Shown piece after piece: positions 50,434-58,810 of a DNA stretch of 64,000 nucleotides. A model generated the notes under the pieces. That model made no database searches. It worked only from the letters and a program-made list of their open reading frames with translations, and was not told the origin of the DNA. The DNA is taken from assembly GCF_000470315.2 (NCBI RefSeq), contig NZ_CBRF02000010.1, positions 1 to 64,000 of the forward strand, written 5' to 3'. A program made the position numbers and the translations under genes. The DNA is from Psychromonas sp. SP041. Lineage in GTDB: Bacteria; Pseudomonadota; Gammaproteobacteria; Enterobacterales; Psychromonadaceae. The first letter of the stretch is position 1. Every line of letters starts with the position of its first letter.

Positions 50434-51879
50434 CTAGCCTTCTTTATTTAATCCATACTTTTTCATTTTTTCGACTAACGTCGTACGGCGCATAGATAAC
50501 AACTCAGCAGCATGTGATACCACACCATCTTGTGAATCAATTGCTTGACGAATCATTTCCATTTCAAATTCAACCAATTTATTTTTTAAATTCATTCCTT
50601 CAGCAGGTAAATTCCCTAAAAAACCTTGCGACTCTTCGTCACTTTCGTCAGATAAAATCGGCGCATCTCCAAACATACCCGACAAAGCATCACGTTCCAG
50701 TAGTGCTTCTTCTTCAGGGTTATATTGAACATGTTCAACCATTACGCCTTGATCATCAAGATAGCGATATTTAACAGGTAACTCATTAATATCAATAATC
50801 TTATTGCTATGTAATATCAGCAAGCGCTCTAATAAGTTAGATAATTCACGTATATTACCAGGCCAACTATGTTGCATTAACGACTCTAACGCACGCTGAG
50901 TAAAACGCAATGTTGCTTTATGTTCAACTTCTAAGCGAGATAATAACTCTTGTAAAAGAAGTGGAATATCTTCTTGGCGATCTCGTAATGCAGGTTTTTC
51001 AATTGGGAATACATTTAAACGGTAGAATAAGTCTTCTCGGAATGTTCCAGCGATGATCATATCTTCCAAATTACGATGTGTCGCAGCAATAATACGCACA
51101 TCAGCTTGTAATGATTTAGTACCACCAACACGTTCAAAAGTTCTTTCTTGTAGCACTCGTAACAATTTAACTTGCATGGGCATTGGCATATCACCAATTT
51201 CATCCAAAAACAGCGTACCGCCTTCAGCTAGTTCAAAACGACCTTTACGAGCAGTAAATGCACCTGTAAAAGCCCCTTTCTCATGACCAAATAATTCACT
51301 TTCTAATAACTCAGCGGGTATGGCACCACAGTTAACAGGTACAAAAGGACCTTTGTTACGATTAGAGACTTCATGAATTGCGCGAGCAACAACCTCTTTA
51401 CCTGTTCCTGATTCACCCAACACTAAAACATTCGCATTACTTTCTGCCACTTGTTCCACTAAATAGCGAATTTCTTGAATACGTAAACCTTTACCAACTA
51501 AAGAAGAAATCAAATATTTATTGGCTTTATTTAATTGATGATTAGGGATTTGAAAAGTTTGACAGTAATGCAATAACTGCGTTAATTCAGAATAAACAAT
51601 AGGTAAATTAAGCACGCCAATATGGTTACTATTAGTATTGTCTACTTCTCCAGCTAAACTAATAAATGGCACCTTCGGGAAATTGGCAACAATTGAAGAA
51701 AGGTTATTCTCTTGGTTACTATAAATCACCGCTGAAGGGGATAATTGATTTACGTGTTTACCTAGTTCCTCAACATTAACAGTTAGATAAGATTCACCTA
51801 CAAAGTGTAAAACAGTTTGTAATATTTCAGTTTGTTGCGTTGTTGTATCAACTAAATAAATAGGCTGTCTTTGCTGCAT
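50434..51879 (-). CDS. flrA: Master flagellar regulator FlrA (FleQ-like, sigma-54-dependent)
   Basis: Top activator of the polar flagellar cascade. 481 residues from ATG 51879 ([11 protein letters not shown]); a TTG two codons upstream is in frame. The N-terminal domain (1-125) has a receiver fold lacking the phosphoacceptor (SAVIYSN where Asp is expected), as in FleQ. The AAA+ domain has GESGTGKE (155-162) and GAFTGA (202-207), and the C-terminal HTH is [20 protein letters not shown]. FleQ-type proteins bind c-di-GMP, so the GGDEF gene at 18839 could feed into it, but that link is speculative. Confidence 0.95.
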   Translation of the reverse strand: MQQRQPIYLVDTTTQQTEILQTVLHFVGESYLTVNVEELGKHVNQLSPSAVIYSNQENNLSSIVANFPKVPFISLAGEVDNTNSNHIGVLNLPIVYSELTQLLHYCQTFQIPNHQLNKANKYLISSLVGKGLRIQEIRYLVEQVAESNANVLVLGESGTGKEVVARAIHEVSNRNKGPFVPVNCGAIPAELLESELFGHEKGAFTGAFTARKGRFELAEGGTLFLDEIGDMPMPMQVKLLRVLQERTFERVGGTKSLQADVRIIAATHRNLEDMIIAGTFREDLFYRLNVFPIEKPALRDRQEDIPLLLQELLSRLEVEHKATLRFTQRALESLMQHSWPGNIRELSNLLERLLILHSNKIIDINELPVKYRYLDDQGVMVEHVQYNPEEEALLERDALSGMFGDAPILSDESDEESQGFLGNLPAEGMNLKNKLVEFEMEMIRQAIDSQDGVVSHAAELLSMRRTTLVEKMKKYGLNKEG

Positions 51880-51946
51880 AATCAATATCCATAAAAATTA
51901 AACTAGCATCAGTGTAGAGTATTTTTTTATATTTGTATTAAAAATC

Positions 51947-51960
51947 GTCAAAAATATGAC
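51947..51960. promoter_or_regulatory. FlrA/FleQ-like box, flrA side
   Basis: GTCAAAAATATGAC has the GTCA-N6-TGAC architecture of FleQ boxes from Pseudomonas and lies 68 bp upstream of the flrA start, suitable for autoregulation. Confidence 0.5.
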
Positions 51961-52042
51961 AATGACTATAAAATGGCACATTAATTTTAGCATTTAATAA
52001 AATACTTCTAAAGTAATAGGTAAAATAACCGATAAAAATAAT

Positions 52043-52058
52043 AGGCTCAAATATTGCT
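52043..52058 (+). promoter_or_regulatory. Putative sigma-54 promoter of fliS
   Basis: AGGCTCAAATATTGCT has GG and GC separated by exactly 10 bp and a good TTGCT -12 half; the -24 half has A instead of T before GG. The leader to fliS would be about 160 nt. Confidence 0.5.
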
Positions 52059-52084
52059 TAGTTAATAGTATTGCTATTTATATT

Positions 52085-52098
52085 GTCATAAAGGTGAC
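52085..52098. promoter_or_regulatory. FlrA/FleQ-like box, fliS side
   Basis: GTCATAAAGGTGAC is the second GTCA-N6-TGAC palindrome in this spacer, 27 bp downstream of the sigma-54-like element and inside the predicted fliS leader. Confidence 0.45.
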
Positions 52099-52229
52099 GA
52101 TGTTGAACAATTAAGTAAGCGAGAGATCAAAGAATCTCAAAAATAAAAAACAATAATAAATAAAAGTGCATTTACAAACTGTAAAAGCATGCTGATAACA
52201 ATAGATTAATTTTTTTCAAGGAAAGTACT

Positions 52230-52625
52230 ATGCGCGGCTCGGTCCAAAAATACCAAAACTCAAACTTAAATAATATCGAACAAGCAGATCCACATACTTT
52301 GATTTCTTTAATAATGCAGCATATACAAGGAAATTTAGCCGGTGCTAAAGGAGCGATTGAGCGTAAAGACATAGAAAATAGAAATAAAATGTTAACCAGA
52401 GTTATCGGTTTAATAGGCGAGTTACAAAACAGCTTAGATATGAAGAAAGGAGGTGAAATATCAACGAACCTTTATGACTTATACGCTTATATGATACGTC
52501 AAGTTAACCAAGCAACACGAAAAAACAGTGCAGATCCTTTAACCGAGGTCCTTAAACTAATCACAGAAATAAAATCGGGTTGGGATGGTATTCCTCTGGA
52601 TATACGTCAACAATATAGTCGTTAA
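52230..52625 (+). CDS. fliS: Flagellin export chaperone FliS
   Basis: 131-residue helical chaperone that holds flagellin before export. The family opening RGSVQKYQNS and the core DPHTLISLIMQHIQGNLAGA, then YDLYAYMIRQVNQA, match FliS. ATG 52230 follows AAGGAAA. It is on the plus strand while flagellin, fliD and flrABC are on the minus strand, and it is followed by a FliT/FlaI-like gene after 55 bp. Confidence 0.92.
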   Translation: MRGSVQKYQNSNLNNIEQADPHTLISLIMQHIQGNLAGAKGAIERKDIENRNKMLTRVIGLIGELQNSLDMKKGGEISTNLYDLYAYMIRQVNQATRKNSADPLTEVLKLITEIKSGWDGIPLDIRQQYSR

Positions 52626-52680
52626 CAGTAACATCGTTCAAAAGAATCATCGCTAACAAAGCGCGTTAGTAGAGGTAACA

Positions 52681-52980
52681 ATGACGAATATCCAAGCCAA
52701 AATTGAAATCTTATTCGAGTTTGATAAAAAGCTAAATCAACTACTTGATGATGAAGAGCATGAACTTTTTTTGCAACAGCAAAATCTTTTTGGAGATCAA
52801 GTTAAAGACTGTTTAAATAGCTACTCAGAAGAGGACTTATTAACCGTCATTGAGTCATTGAAACGTTTGAAAGTAATGGTAAAAGAGTTACAAAATAGAG
52901 CAGACCAATGCACCAAGCAACTTAAAGAAAAATCATTAATGTTGCAACGTAACAAAAAGAAGATAAAAGCCTATAAATAG
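52681..52980 (+). CDS. Putative FliT/FlaI-like flagellar chaperone
   Basis: A small (99-residue), highly charged, mostly helical protein with no cysteine-rich or membrane features beyond one Cys pair. It is predicted to form coiled coils, with KVMVKELQNRADQCTKQLKE near the end. Size, composition and position beside fliS fit the FliT/FlaI group of type III chaperones (FliD binding); the sequence family is too divergent for certainty. ATG 52681 follows AGAGG. Convergent with fliD. Confidence 0.65.
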   Translation: MTNIQAKIEILFEFDKKLNQLLDDEEHELFLQQQNLFGDQVKDCLNSYSEEDLLTVIESLKRLKVMVKELQNRADQCTKQLKEKSLMLQRNKKKIKAYK

Positions 52981-53120
52981 TATTGTTTTACTGTGTTTTG
53001 AATATATTAAAAATCCAATGCTAATTTTAATATTAAATACGAGTAAAGGGAATGAATCAATATTTATTGCCCCTATAAATAATTGTCTTTACTCGTTTTA
53101 TCTAATTCGCCAAAAAACGA

Positions 53121-55181
53121 TTAATTATTATTTGTATAGCCAGGTAATGAGTCTAAAGCCGAATCTAAGTAATCCATTAACGAGTTTAAGTTAGACACCG
53201 CAATATCCATGGCATTAAACTGCGTATATAAACGTTCTTCCAAGTTATCCATTCTATAATTTAAGGTGACCTCTTGCTCTTCCAATGAGGTAATTTCTTT
53301 GTATAACGAATCTAACTTACTATCAATAGTCGAACCACTACTACTGATATCACCATCGGTTGCACTGACATTAGAGTCAATAATGCCATCTAACGTATTG
53401 TCTAATAATGAACTTATTCCTTGAGAATAAGAAACAGTTCCTCTATTACCTAAGCCGCCACCAGTAATAACGGCTTGCAGGCCTTTTGAATCGCCTATAT
53501 CAGATAACAGCGACTGGCCATCACCTAATGCAACATTTCCATCAATTAACCCTTCTACATCCTCACCATTAATGCCTCCAGCAACAGATAAACCTAATGC
53601 TGAAGCAAAAAAGCTAGCATCTTCAATTTCGGTTATTGCAACCGTTGAAGAGGAGCCGTAACTATTGGAGGTCATTGACAACATACCTGCACTTTCAAGA
53701 ATGCTTGCATTGAGCCCATTCTCTACAAAATTAGTATCTGAATTAATTTTAGATTGAAGCTCAGTGGTAAACTCTTCAATGGTGTTATACGTCTTCGACG
53801 TTAACGTAATATCATCAGATAAAAAGCCATCTAAACGCATTTTAAAAGTATCATTACTTGAATCTATCGTTAATGGCACAGAGAAAGAAGATGACCCCGT
53901 TAATGCACCTTGAGTCGCTAATTTAGTAACCTCGATATCGTAGGCGCCTGGTATCGTAAAGCTACTTTTACTTTCATAATCAATAAATGAATCTGATGCG
54001 CCACCTGACGCAGTAAAAAATTCGGCAAGGCTTTCCATATCAGAAGCCATCACATTACTTAATGTTTCCGAATCGATTGATAACGTTCCATCTCGATTGG
54101 TTAGCATGCCGATATCAGCAAAACTACGCACTGCACCATCAAGATGAGATATAGAAGTATTTAAAATACCACGCATTTGATTTTTAATATTACGTACCGT
54201 TGAATCGCCACTTAGTATGCCATTGCTTTCTGAGTCCGCACCATAGGCGCTCAAGGTATTCATTTGTGCGATCGTGCTATTATAGTTTTCAACAAATGCA
54301 TTAATTTGCTCTTCAACGGTACTGTTATCTGGGCTAATAGTTAAAGAAACAGTGCTTCCCACTTCAGTTTTACCACCAACGTTGAGCGTTACCCCTTCAA
54401 TCACGTTTGCTATATCATTGGTTGGTCGAGTAATTTCAATGCCATTCATCATGATTTTAGCATCTTGAGCGACAGTGGTTTCGTCCATATGCTTGACACT
54501 ACTAGAGTAAGTCAACGAAGAAAGACCTGAGGCATCTACATTATCACCATCATCATCAGCAACGGTTATTTGCAGAGCGTTCTCTGCGCCGGTTTCTTTA
54601 TTGGTTAATATTAAACGGTAATTAGTACCATCATTGATAATAGAAGCTGACACACTATAATCACCCTCGTTAATCGCATCTCGCATTTTATCAAGCGAGT
54701 TATTAGCGGGATCAATGGTTAAGGTTTCAACCGCTTTATCAGGGTTAATTGAGAAAGAACCATCATCTTCATAAGTGCCGTAGCTAAAACTAATGGTGCC
54801 AGTGCCAATTTCAGACGTTGCTTCAGAATAAGAATTGGCAGACGAGGAAACAATACTTTGTGCTTGAGCTTGTTGTTCAACCTCAAAACTCCAGCTACCC
54901 GTTGCAGCACCGATACCGAGTGTTGCACTTATAATAGACTCATCACTACTCGTTGAACTAGTAGCAGAAAAAGTGGACGCTCGAGACAGGTCTGAATAGG
55001 AATCTTGAAAATCAGACAACGCACTGTTAATAGTACCAAAAGCTGAAATCATTTCGGTCGCTTCAGTGGCATCCGCTAATAAAGAAGCGGCAGCGGGATC
55101 TTGCTCGGCAGCAACAATGGCTGTGACAATACTATTGATATCAAGTCCAGAGCCTAAACCTGTTGATGTAATTGAAGTCAT
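53121..55181 (-). CDS. fliD: Flagellar filament cap protein FliD (HAP2)
   Basis: Cap protein that folds flagellin at the filament tip. 686 residues, longer than E. coli FliD (468). The N-terminal SITSTGLGSGLDINSIVTAI is the FliD signature. The middle contains flagellin hook-IN-type segments (for example ANVIEGVTLNVGG), and the C-terminal coiled coil (about 625-670) ends LNSLMDYLDSALDSLPG. ATG 55181 follows AAGGAA. A sigma-54 element lies about 118 bp upstream. Confidence 0.95.
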   Translation of the reverse strand: MTSITSTGLGSGLDINSIVTAIVAAEQDPAAASLLADATEATEMISAFGTINSALSDFQDSYSDLSRASTFSATSSTSSDESIISATLGIGAATGSWSFEVEQQAQAQSIVSSSANSYSEATSEIGTGTISFSYGTYEDDGSFSINPDKAVETLTIDPANNSLDKMRDAINEGDYSVSASIINDGTNYRLILTNKETGAENALQITVADDDGDNVDASGLSSLTYSSSVKHMDETTVAQDAKIMMNGIEITRPTNDIANVIEGVTLNVGGKTEVGSTVSLTISPDNSTVEEQINAFVENYNSTIAQMNTLSAYGADSESNGILSGDSTVRNIKNQMRGILNTSISHLDGAVRSFADIGMLTNRDGTLSIDSETLSNVMASDMESLAEFFTASGGASDSFIDYESKSSFTIPGAYDIEVTKLATQGALTGSSSFSVPLTIDSSNDTFKMRLDGFLSDDITLTSKTYNTIEEFTTELQSKINSDTNFVENGLNASILESAGMLSMTSNSYGSSSTVAITEIEDASFFASALGLSVAGGINGEDVEGLIDGNVALGDGQSLLSDIGDSKGLQAVITGGGLGNRGTVSYSQGISSLLDNTLDGIIDSNVSATDGDISSSGSTIDSKLDSLYKEITSLEEQEVTLNYRMDNLEERLYTQFNAMDIAVSNLNSLMDYLDSALDSLPGYTNNN

Positions 55182-55487
55182 TGTTGTTCCTTAATCATTC
55201 ACTGAATCTAATGTATTATTTCTTTGTGCGTTATTGATGTTATTAACGCTTTATAGTTTATGCTTATAAAGCAGTTAAGTTATTAACTTAATATGAAATG
55301 CAAAAAACAAGCCATCTTACTAACTGTAAAGTCAATTTAACTTAGTTCAGTAAACGAATTAACGAATTAATATAAACGCTTAATATAGGTAGTTAATATA
55401 GCGCTGTAATATCAAACCAAGGTAAAAACTAAAATCTATCGCATAAAATAACTAAGAGAAATGAAAGCTAAAACGTAATGCTAAAAG
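55182..55487. other. fliD upstream region
   Basis: This 306-bp AT-rich spacer has no ORF. It contains the sigma-54 promoter (55299-55314) and inverted repeats in the likely leader: GCTTTATA/TATAAAGC (55248-55272) and TTAAGTTA/TAACTTAA (55275-55291), the second overlapping the expected transcription start. Confidence 0.65.
55299..55314 (-). promoter_or_regulatory. Sigma-54 promoter of fliD
   Basis: On the minus strand TGGCTTGTTTTTTGCA has GG and GC spaced by exactly 10 bp, with TTGCA as an ideal -12 half. This matches the class expected for fliD in vibrio-type cascades. Confidence 0.8.
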
Positions 55488-55922
55488 TCAAACCTTAGTA
55501 TCAAATAAAATACCGGCAACATCATCCATTTTTTTACGTAATACCATTAAATCTTCTGATGGAATCTGGCGAATAACTTCATCATTTTCAGTGTCTTTAA
55601 CCGTAATAACATTTTTACCTAAATCCTCATCCACCGAAAAAGATAAGTTTCGCTTCATTTCCTGTAAAAAACTATTCATCTCTTCTACTGTTTCAGATAT
55701 TTCATCTGCAGTGAGCACCTTGGTTTCTTCATTATTTTCACGCTGATCAGAAGCAGCAGTCGCTTTTTCTATTTTATCTACATCATTACCTATTGTTAAA
55801 ACGGAAGATGCAGCAGATTCTTTTGTCGATGATGCTGTTGATTGTATTGTAGCGTCTATTGGTTTTTCGGTGTTTACCGTTTGATTTCCCATGACAGGAT
55901 TAGTGATATTGAGTTCTGACAT
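55488..55922 (-). CDS. flaG: Flagellar protein FlaG
   Basis: 144 residues from ATG 55922 (MSELNITNP), after AAAGAGG; an in-frame TTG two codons upstream is less likely. The N-terminus is Ser/Thr/Ala-rich and disordered; the conserved C-terminal FlaG domain reads LSFSVDEDLGKNVITVKDT followed by EVIRQIPSEDLMVLRKKM. FlaG proteins affect filament length in vibrios and Pseudomonas. It lies between the flagellin and fliD, just after a terminator, so its transcription depends on readthrough. Confidence 0.93.
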   Translation of the reverse strand: MSELNITNPVMGNQTVNTEKPIDATIQSTASSTKESAASSVLTIGNDVDKIEKATAASDQRENNEETKVLTADEISETVEEMNSFLQEMKRNLSFSVDEDLGKNVITVKDTENDEVIRQIPSEDLMVLRKKMDDVAGILFDTKV

Positions 55923-55952
55923 AATCAACCTCTTTCAGTATCTCTATTAAGC

Positions 55953-55981
55953 AAAAAAGCCCCCTATCACTAGGGGGCTTT
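55953..55981 (-). terminator. Terminator after the flagellin gene
   Basis: A strong 11-bp stem (AAAGCCCCCTA/TAGGGGGCTTT) with loop TCAC is followed by U6 on the minus strand, 30 bp past the flagellin stop and 31 bp before the flaG ATG. Confidence 0.92.
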
Positions 55982-56010
55982 AAATCAATTACTTAGCTTA
56001 CCCTAGTGGC

Positions 56011-57684
56011 TTAACCAAGTAGTGAAAGTACACTTTGTGCAGATGAGTTAGCTTGTGAAAGGATTGACGTACCCGCTTGTTGTAAGATTTGCGCTTTACT
56101 CATGTTAGAGGTTTCAGCAGCAAAATCGGCATCTTGAATACGAGAGTTAGAGGCAGATAGATTTTGAGAAACATTCTCTAAGTTAGAGATAGTTGAATCT
56201 AAACGGTTTTGAATCGCACCTAGACCCGCACGTGAAGCACTGATTTGAGCTAACGCATCATCAACTTTAGTGATCGTACTTGAAGCACCAGCCATCGTTG
56301 ATACGTTTGTGCCTAATGAATCTATTTGTTTACCACCCATTTCAGTTGTCAATCCAAGCTTAGCCAGTGCAGCTGTACGTTCAGTTTGAGTTGCCGCATT
56401 TGAGCCGATTTCGATTCCCTTACCAGGTTCAGCTGAGAATGTTAAAGCATCAGCACTTAATGTAACACCTGTTTGATCACTATATGAATTTATATGTGCA
56501 GCTATATCCGCAGGAGAAGCAGCAGTAGAAGCTGCGATTTCAACACCATTAATAGTGAGTGCATCAGCATCAGTGAAAGCACCAGCACCGGCAGTTGCAA
56601 CTACCATTGAGTCTGCACCATTTGATTTTTCAAATCCACCAACAGCTAAACCTGCAGCAGTACCTGTAACAGCAATTGGTTCATCAGAAACACTATCTAA
56701 AGCTAGATAACCACTATATGTACCAGCTGCAATACCAGAACCGGCAATATCGCCTCCCGTTCCCACAGCAACAGTGATATCTTCCCCTGTATCATTAGTC
56801 ATAATGAGTTCACCATCATCACCTATAGAAGCATTCACCCCCTCTACATCACGATTAATCGTTTCTACTAAGTTATCCATAGAAGACGTTGCCCCTAGTT
56901 CAACTGCTGCACCAGTCCCAACTTGAATCGACATACCACTTGTAATACCATCAACAGTAGTACTTTCATGGTCACCTTGAACAACGTTGTATGCGCTTGC
57001 TGTAACACCACTTTCAGCAGTATCTAAGTTAATCGCTTTAGCAATATCAGTTGCAGAAGCGCTGTCAGAAGCAGCCACATCAACACCATTAATTAATAGA
57101 TCGCCAGCAGTACCCGTTGTTACTGCAGTAACACGTCCACTATTTAATTCATCTTTGTTTAAACCACCATTCAAACCAAGATCATTTGTTGTTACAGAAT
57201 CAATTGAAAAACTCAATGTTTGACCTTCGTTAGCACCAATTTGTAAGGTAGTTGACCCCATAGTACCATCTAGTAATTTCTTACCATTAAACTCTGTTGT
57301 ATCTGCAATACGGTCAAGTTCTTGGTGTAGTTGATCGACCTCTTCTTGAATTGCACCACGGTTTTCTGCAGAGTTTGTATCATTGGCAGATTGAACCGAT
57401 AATTCACGCATACGTTGTAGGATATTGGTCATTTCATCCATCGCACCCTCGGCAGTTTGTGCCATTGAGATACCGTCATTTGAGTTACGTACTGCTTGAT
57501 TCAAACCTGTGATTTGAGAATTCATATTGGTTGAAATCGCAAGGCCGGCTGCATCATCTTTTGCGCTGTTAATACGCAAACCAGAAGATAGACGTTCCAT
57601 TGCTTCGTTAGACGCCATTTGTGTTTTGCCTAATTGACGTTGTGCATTAAGCGACATTACATTTGTGTTTACTACTGATGCCAT
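56011..57684 (-). CDS. fliC: Flagellin
   Basis: Filament subunit, 557 residues, the only flagellin in the window. Conserved D0/D1 ends are visible: NTNVMSLNAQRQLGKTQ, RLSSGLRINSAKDDAAGLAI and, at the C-terminus, AGTSILSQANSSAQSVLSLL. The central region (about 165-455) is long for vibrio-type flagellins (about 375-380 residues). It contains two copies of a flagellin-IN-like module (about 196-231 and 376-411). ATG 57684 follows AAGGAG. Transcribed from a sigma-28 promoter through a leader with a stable hairpin. Confidence 0.97.
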   Translation of the reverse strand: MASVVNTNVMSLNAQRQLGKTQMASNEAMERLSSGLRINSAKDDAAGLAISTNMNSQITGLNQAVRNSNDGISMAQTAEGAMDEMTNILQRMRELSVQSANDTNSAENRGAIQEEVDQLHQELDRIADTTEFNGKKLLDGTMGSTTLQIGANEGQTLSFSIDSVTTNDLGLNGGLNKDELNSGRVTAVTTGTAGDLLINGVDVAASDSASATDIAKAINLDTAESGVTASAYNVVQGDHESTTVDGITSGMSIQVGTGAAVELGATSSMDNLVETINRDVEGVNASIGDDGELIMTNDTGEDITVAVGTGGDIAGSGIAAGTYSGYLALDSVSDEPIAVTGTAAGLAVGGFEKSNGADSMVVATAGAGAFTDADALTINGVEIAASTAASPADIAAHINSYSDQTGVTLSADALTFSAEPGKGIEIGSNAATQTERTAALAKLGLTTEMGGKQIDSLGTNVSTMAGASSTITKVDDALAQISASRAGLGAIQNRLDSTISNLENVSQNLSASNSRIQDADFAAETSNMSKAQILQQAGTSILSQANSSAQSVLSLLG

Positions 57685-57709
57685 GATGAGCTCCTTGGTT
57701 TATTTGTTC

Positions 57710-57734
57710 CCTAACTTCGCTGAGTGAAGTTAGG
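57710..57734 (-). repeat. Hairpin in the flagellin 5' leader
   Basis: Perfect 9-bp arms CCTAACTTC/GAAGTTAGG enclose a 7-base loop, ending about 12 bp before the Shine-Dalgarno of the flagellin gene. It lies downstream of the sigma-28 promoter and so near the 5' end of the mRNA. Confidence 0.8.
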
Positions 57735-57762
57735 ATTAAGTATTTGTTGGTGCATATATTCT

Positions 57763-57789
57763 TTATCGACCGCTTAAAAAATAACTTTA
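57763..57789 (-). promoter_or_regulatory. Sigma-28 (FliA) promoter of flagellin
   Basis: On the minus strand TAAAGTTA-N11-GTCGATAA matches the FliA consensus TAAAGTTT-N11-GCCGATAA with two mismatches and exact spacing. Confidence 0.92.
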
Positions 57790-57792
57790 ATG

Positions 57793-57844
57793 TTTTTCAA
57801 CTATTTTTTTAAACTATGCTTTTAAACTATGTTTTTAAACTATT
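57793..57844. repeat. Short AT-rich tandem repeat upstream of the flagellin promoter
   Basis: Three close copies of TTTTAAACTATG (plus a degenerate TTTTTCAACTAT) with 12-14-bp spacing lie immediately upstream of the sigma-28 -35 element. Confidence 0.7.
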
Positions 57845-58001
57845 GTTTATTTTGCTTACTTTCTGTTGTTGATATTAATGAAGTAAAGCAACGGTTCATT
57901 TTTAAAACAGTCGATGTTCAGACTTAATAACTGTATCGACTCGCTCAATAATTTCTTTAGGGCTTTTTGGAAATAAAGTGGTATTTTTTTAGAGGTAATA
58001 A

Positions 58002-58036
58002 AAAAGGCGTTAGATCTTATCGATCTAACGCCTTTT
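58002..58036. terminator. Terminator after the MaoC-like gene
   Basis: A perfect 15-bp stem (AAAAGGCGTTAGATC and its complement) with a 5-base loop has a U run on the minus strand. It lies 58 bp beyond the stop of the hydratase gene. Confidence 0.93.
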
Positions 58037-58093
58037 AAAAATAAGTTTATATTAATTTAACTTATTGAATTAAAATAGCTTATTTTAATTAGT

Positions 58094-58780
58094 TTAGAAG
58101 TAAACTCGCACAACAGATACGGCAACACAGCCAGGGCGACGTGTGCCTTGTATTTCAACTGAGATCTCTTTTTCAATCTCTAAACCACGTTTGATAGGTG
58201 AAACTTTAATTAAACGACTGTGCGCGCGTATCACACTACCCGTTTTAACAGGATACGGAAAACGTACTTGGTTAAGGCCATAATTAACGGTCATTTTAGC
58301 ATTCGCATAAGCGGGGCGGCTTGCATCAACGCTATCGGTTAAGTAAGGCAATAAAGATAACGTTAAAAATCCATGCGCAATAGTAGTTTTAAAAGGCGAT
58401 TCTTTTTCAGCGCGTTCAACATCATTATGTAACCATTGATGATCTCGGGTGACATTTGCAAACTGGTCAACACAATTCTGGCTGATCGTTAACCACTCAC
58501 CCACGTGCACTTCATCACCAATTCTTGATTGAAGGCATAAATAGAGTTCACGCGCTTCCGATGAAACTTGAATAGGTTTTTGAGCAACTTTAACTGAGCG
58601 ACCATTTTCTAAAACTGAATATTCTTTCACCCATGACAATAAATGAGCACGTTTATAGTGCGCATTTTTAAGAAAAAGAGAGTAATAGTCACGAACTGCA
58701 GGAGACATCCACTGCTTAAAATCAAAAGCAAACTTTTGCATAAAGTCCGCTTTGTATTTAGTAATATCAAGTTTTTTCAT
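58094..58780 (-). CDS. MaoC-like dehydratase/hydratase family protein
   Basis: 228 residues. The C-terminal hot-dog domain (about 85-228) carries the hydratase-2 motif in VTRDHQWLHND, with the catalytic pair Asp113 and His118, followed by TTIAHGFLTLSLLP. The family hydrates (R)-specific enoyl-CoA or related acyl substrates; the actual substrate is unknown. The first 80 residues are basic and helical and match nothing I recognise. ATG 58780 follows AAGGAAAG; it lies 31 bp downstream of pyrF on the same strand and may be cotranscribed with it. Confidence 0.85.
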   Translation of the reverse strand: MKKLDITKYKADFMQKFAFDFKQWMSPAVRDYYSLFLKNAHYKRAHLLSWVKEYSVLENGRSVKVAQKPIQVSSEARELYLCLQSRIGDEVHVGEWLTISQNCVDQFANVTRDHQWLHNDVERAEKESPFKTTIAHGFLTLSLLPYLTDSVDASRPAYANAKMTVNYGLNQVRFPYPVKTGSVIRAHSRLIKVSPIKRGLEIEKEISVEIQGTRRPGCVAVSVVRVYF

Positions 58781-58810
58781 AAAAAAGGATCTTTCCTTAA
58801 CTCTCTGACA

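Larger units (their letters stand above)
51880..52229. other. flrA-fliS divergent intergenic region
   Basis: This 350-bp AT-rich region has no ORF. It carries two GTCA-N6-TGAC palindromes (51947-51960 and 52085-52098) and a sigma-54-like element facing fliS (52043-52058). Confidence 0.75.
57685..58093. other. Flagellin upstream region
   Basis: This 409-bp spacer without ORFs contains the flagellin leader hairpin, the sigma-28 promoter, AT-rich short tandem repeats (57793-57844), a featureless stretch (about 57850-58000), and the terminator of the MaoC-like gene. Confidence 0.8.

Noticed and set aside
51974-51992. TGGCAC as the -24 half of a sigma-54 promoter toward fliS
   Set aside because: The nearest GC lies 13 bp or more from the GG instead of the required 10; the element at 52043-52058 fits better.
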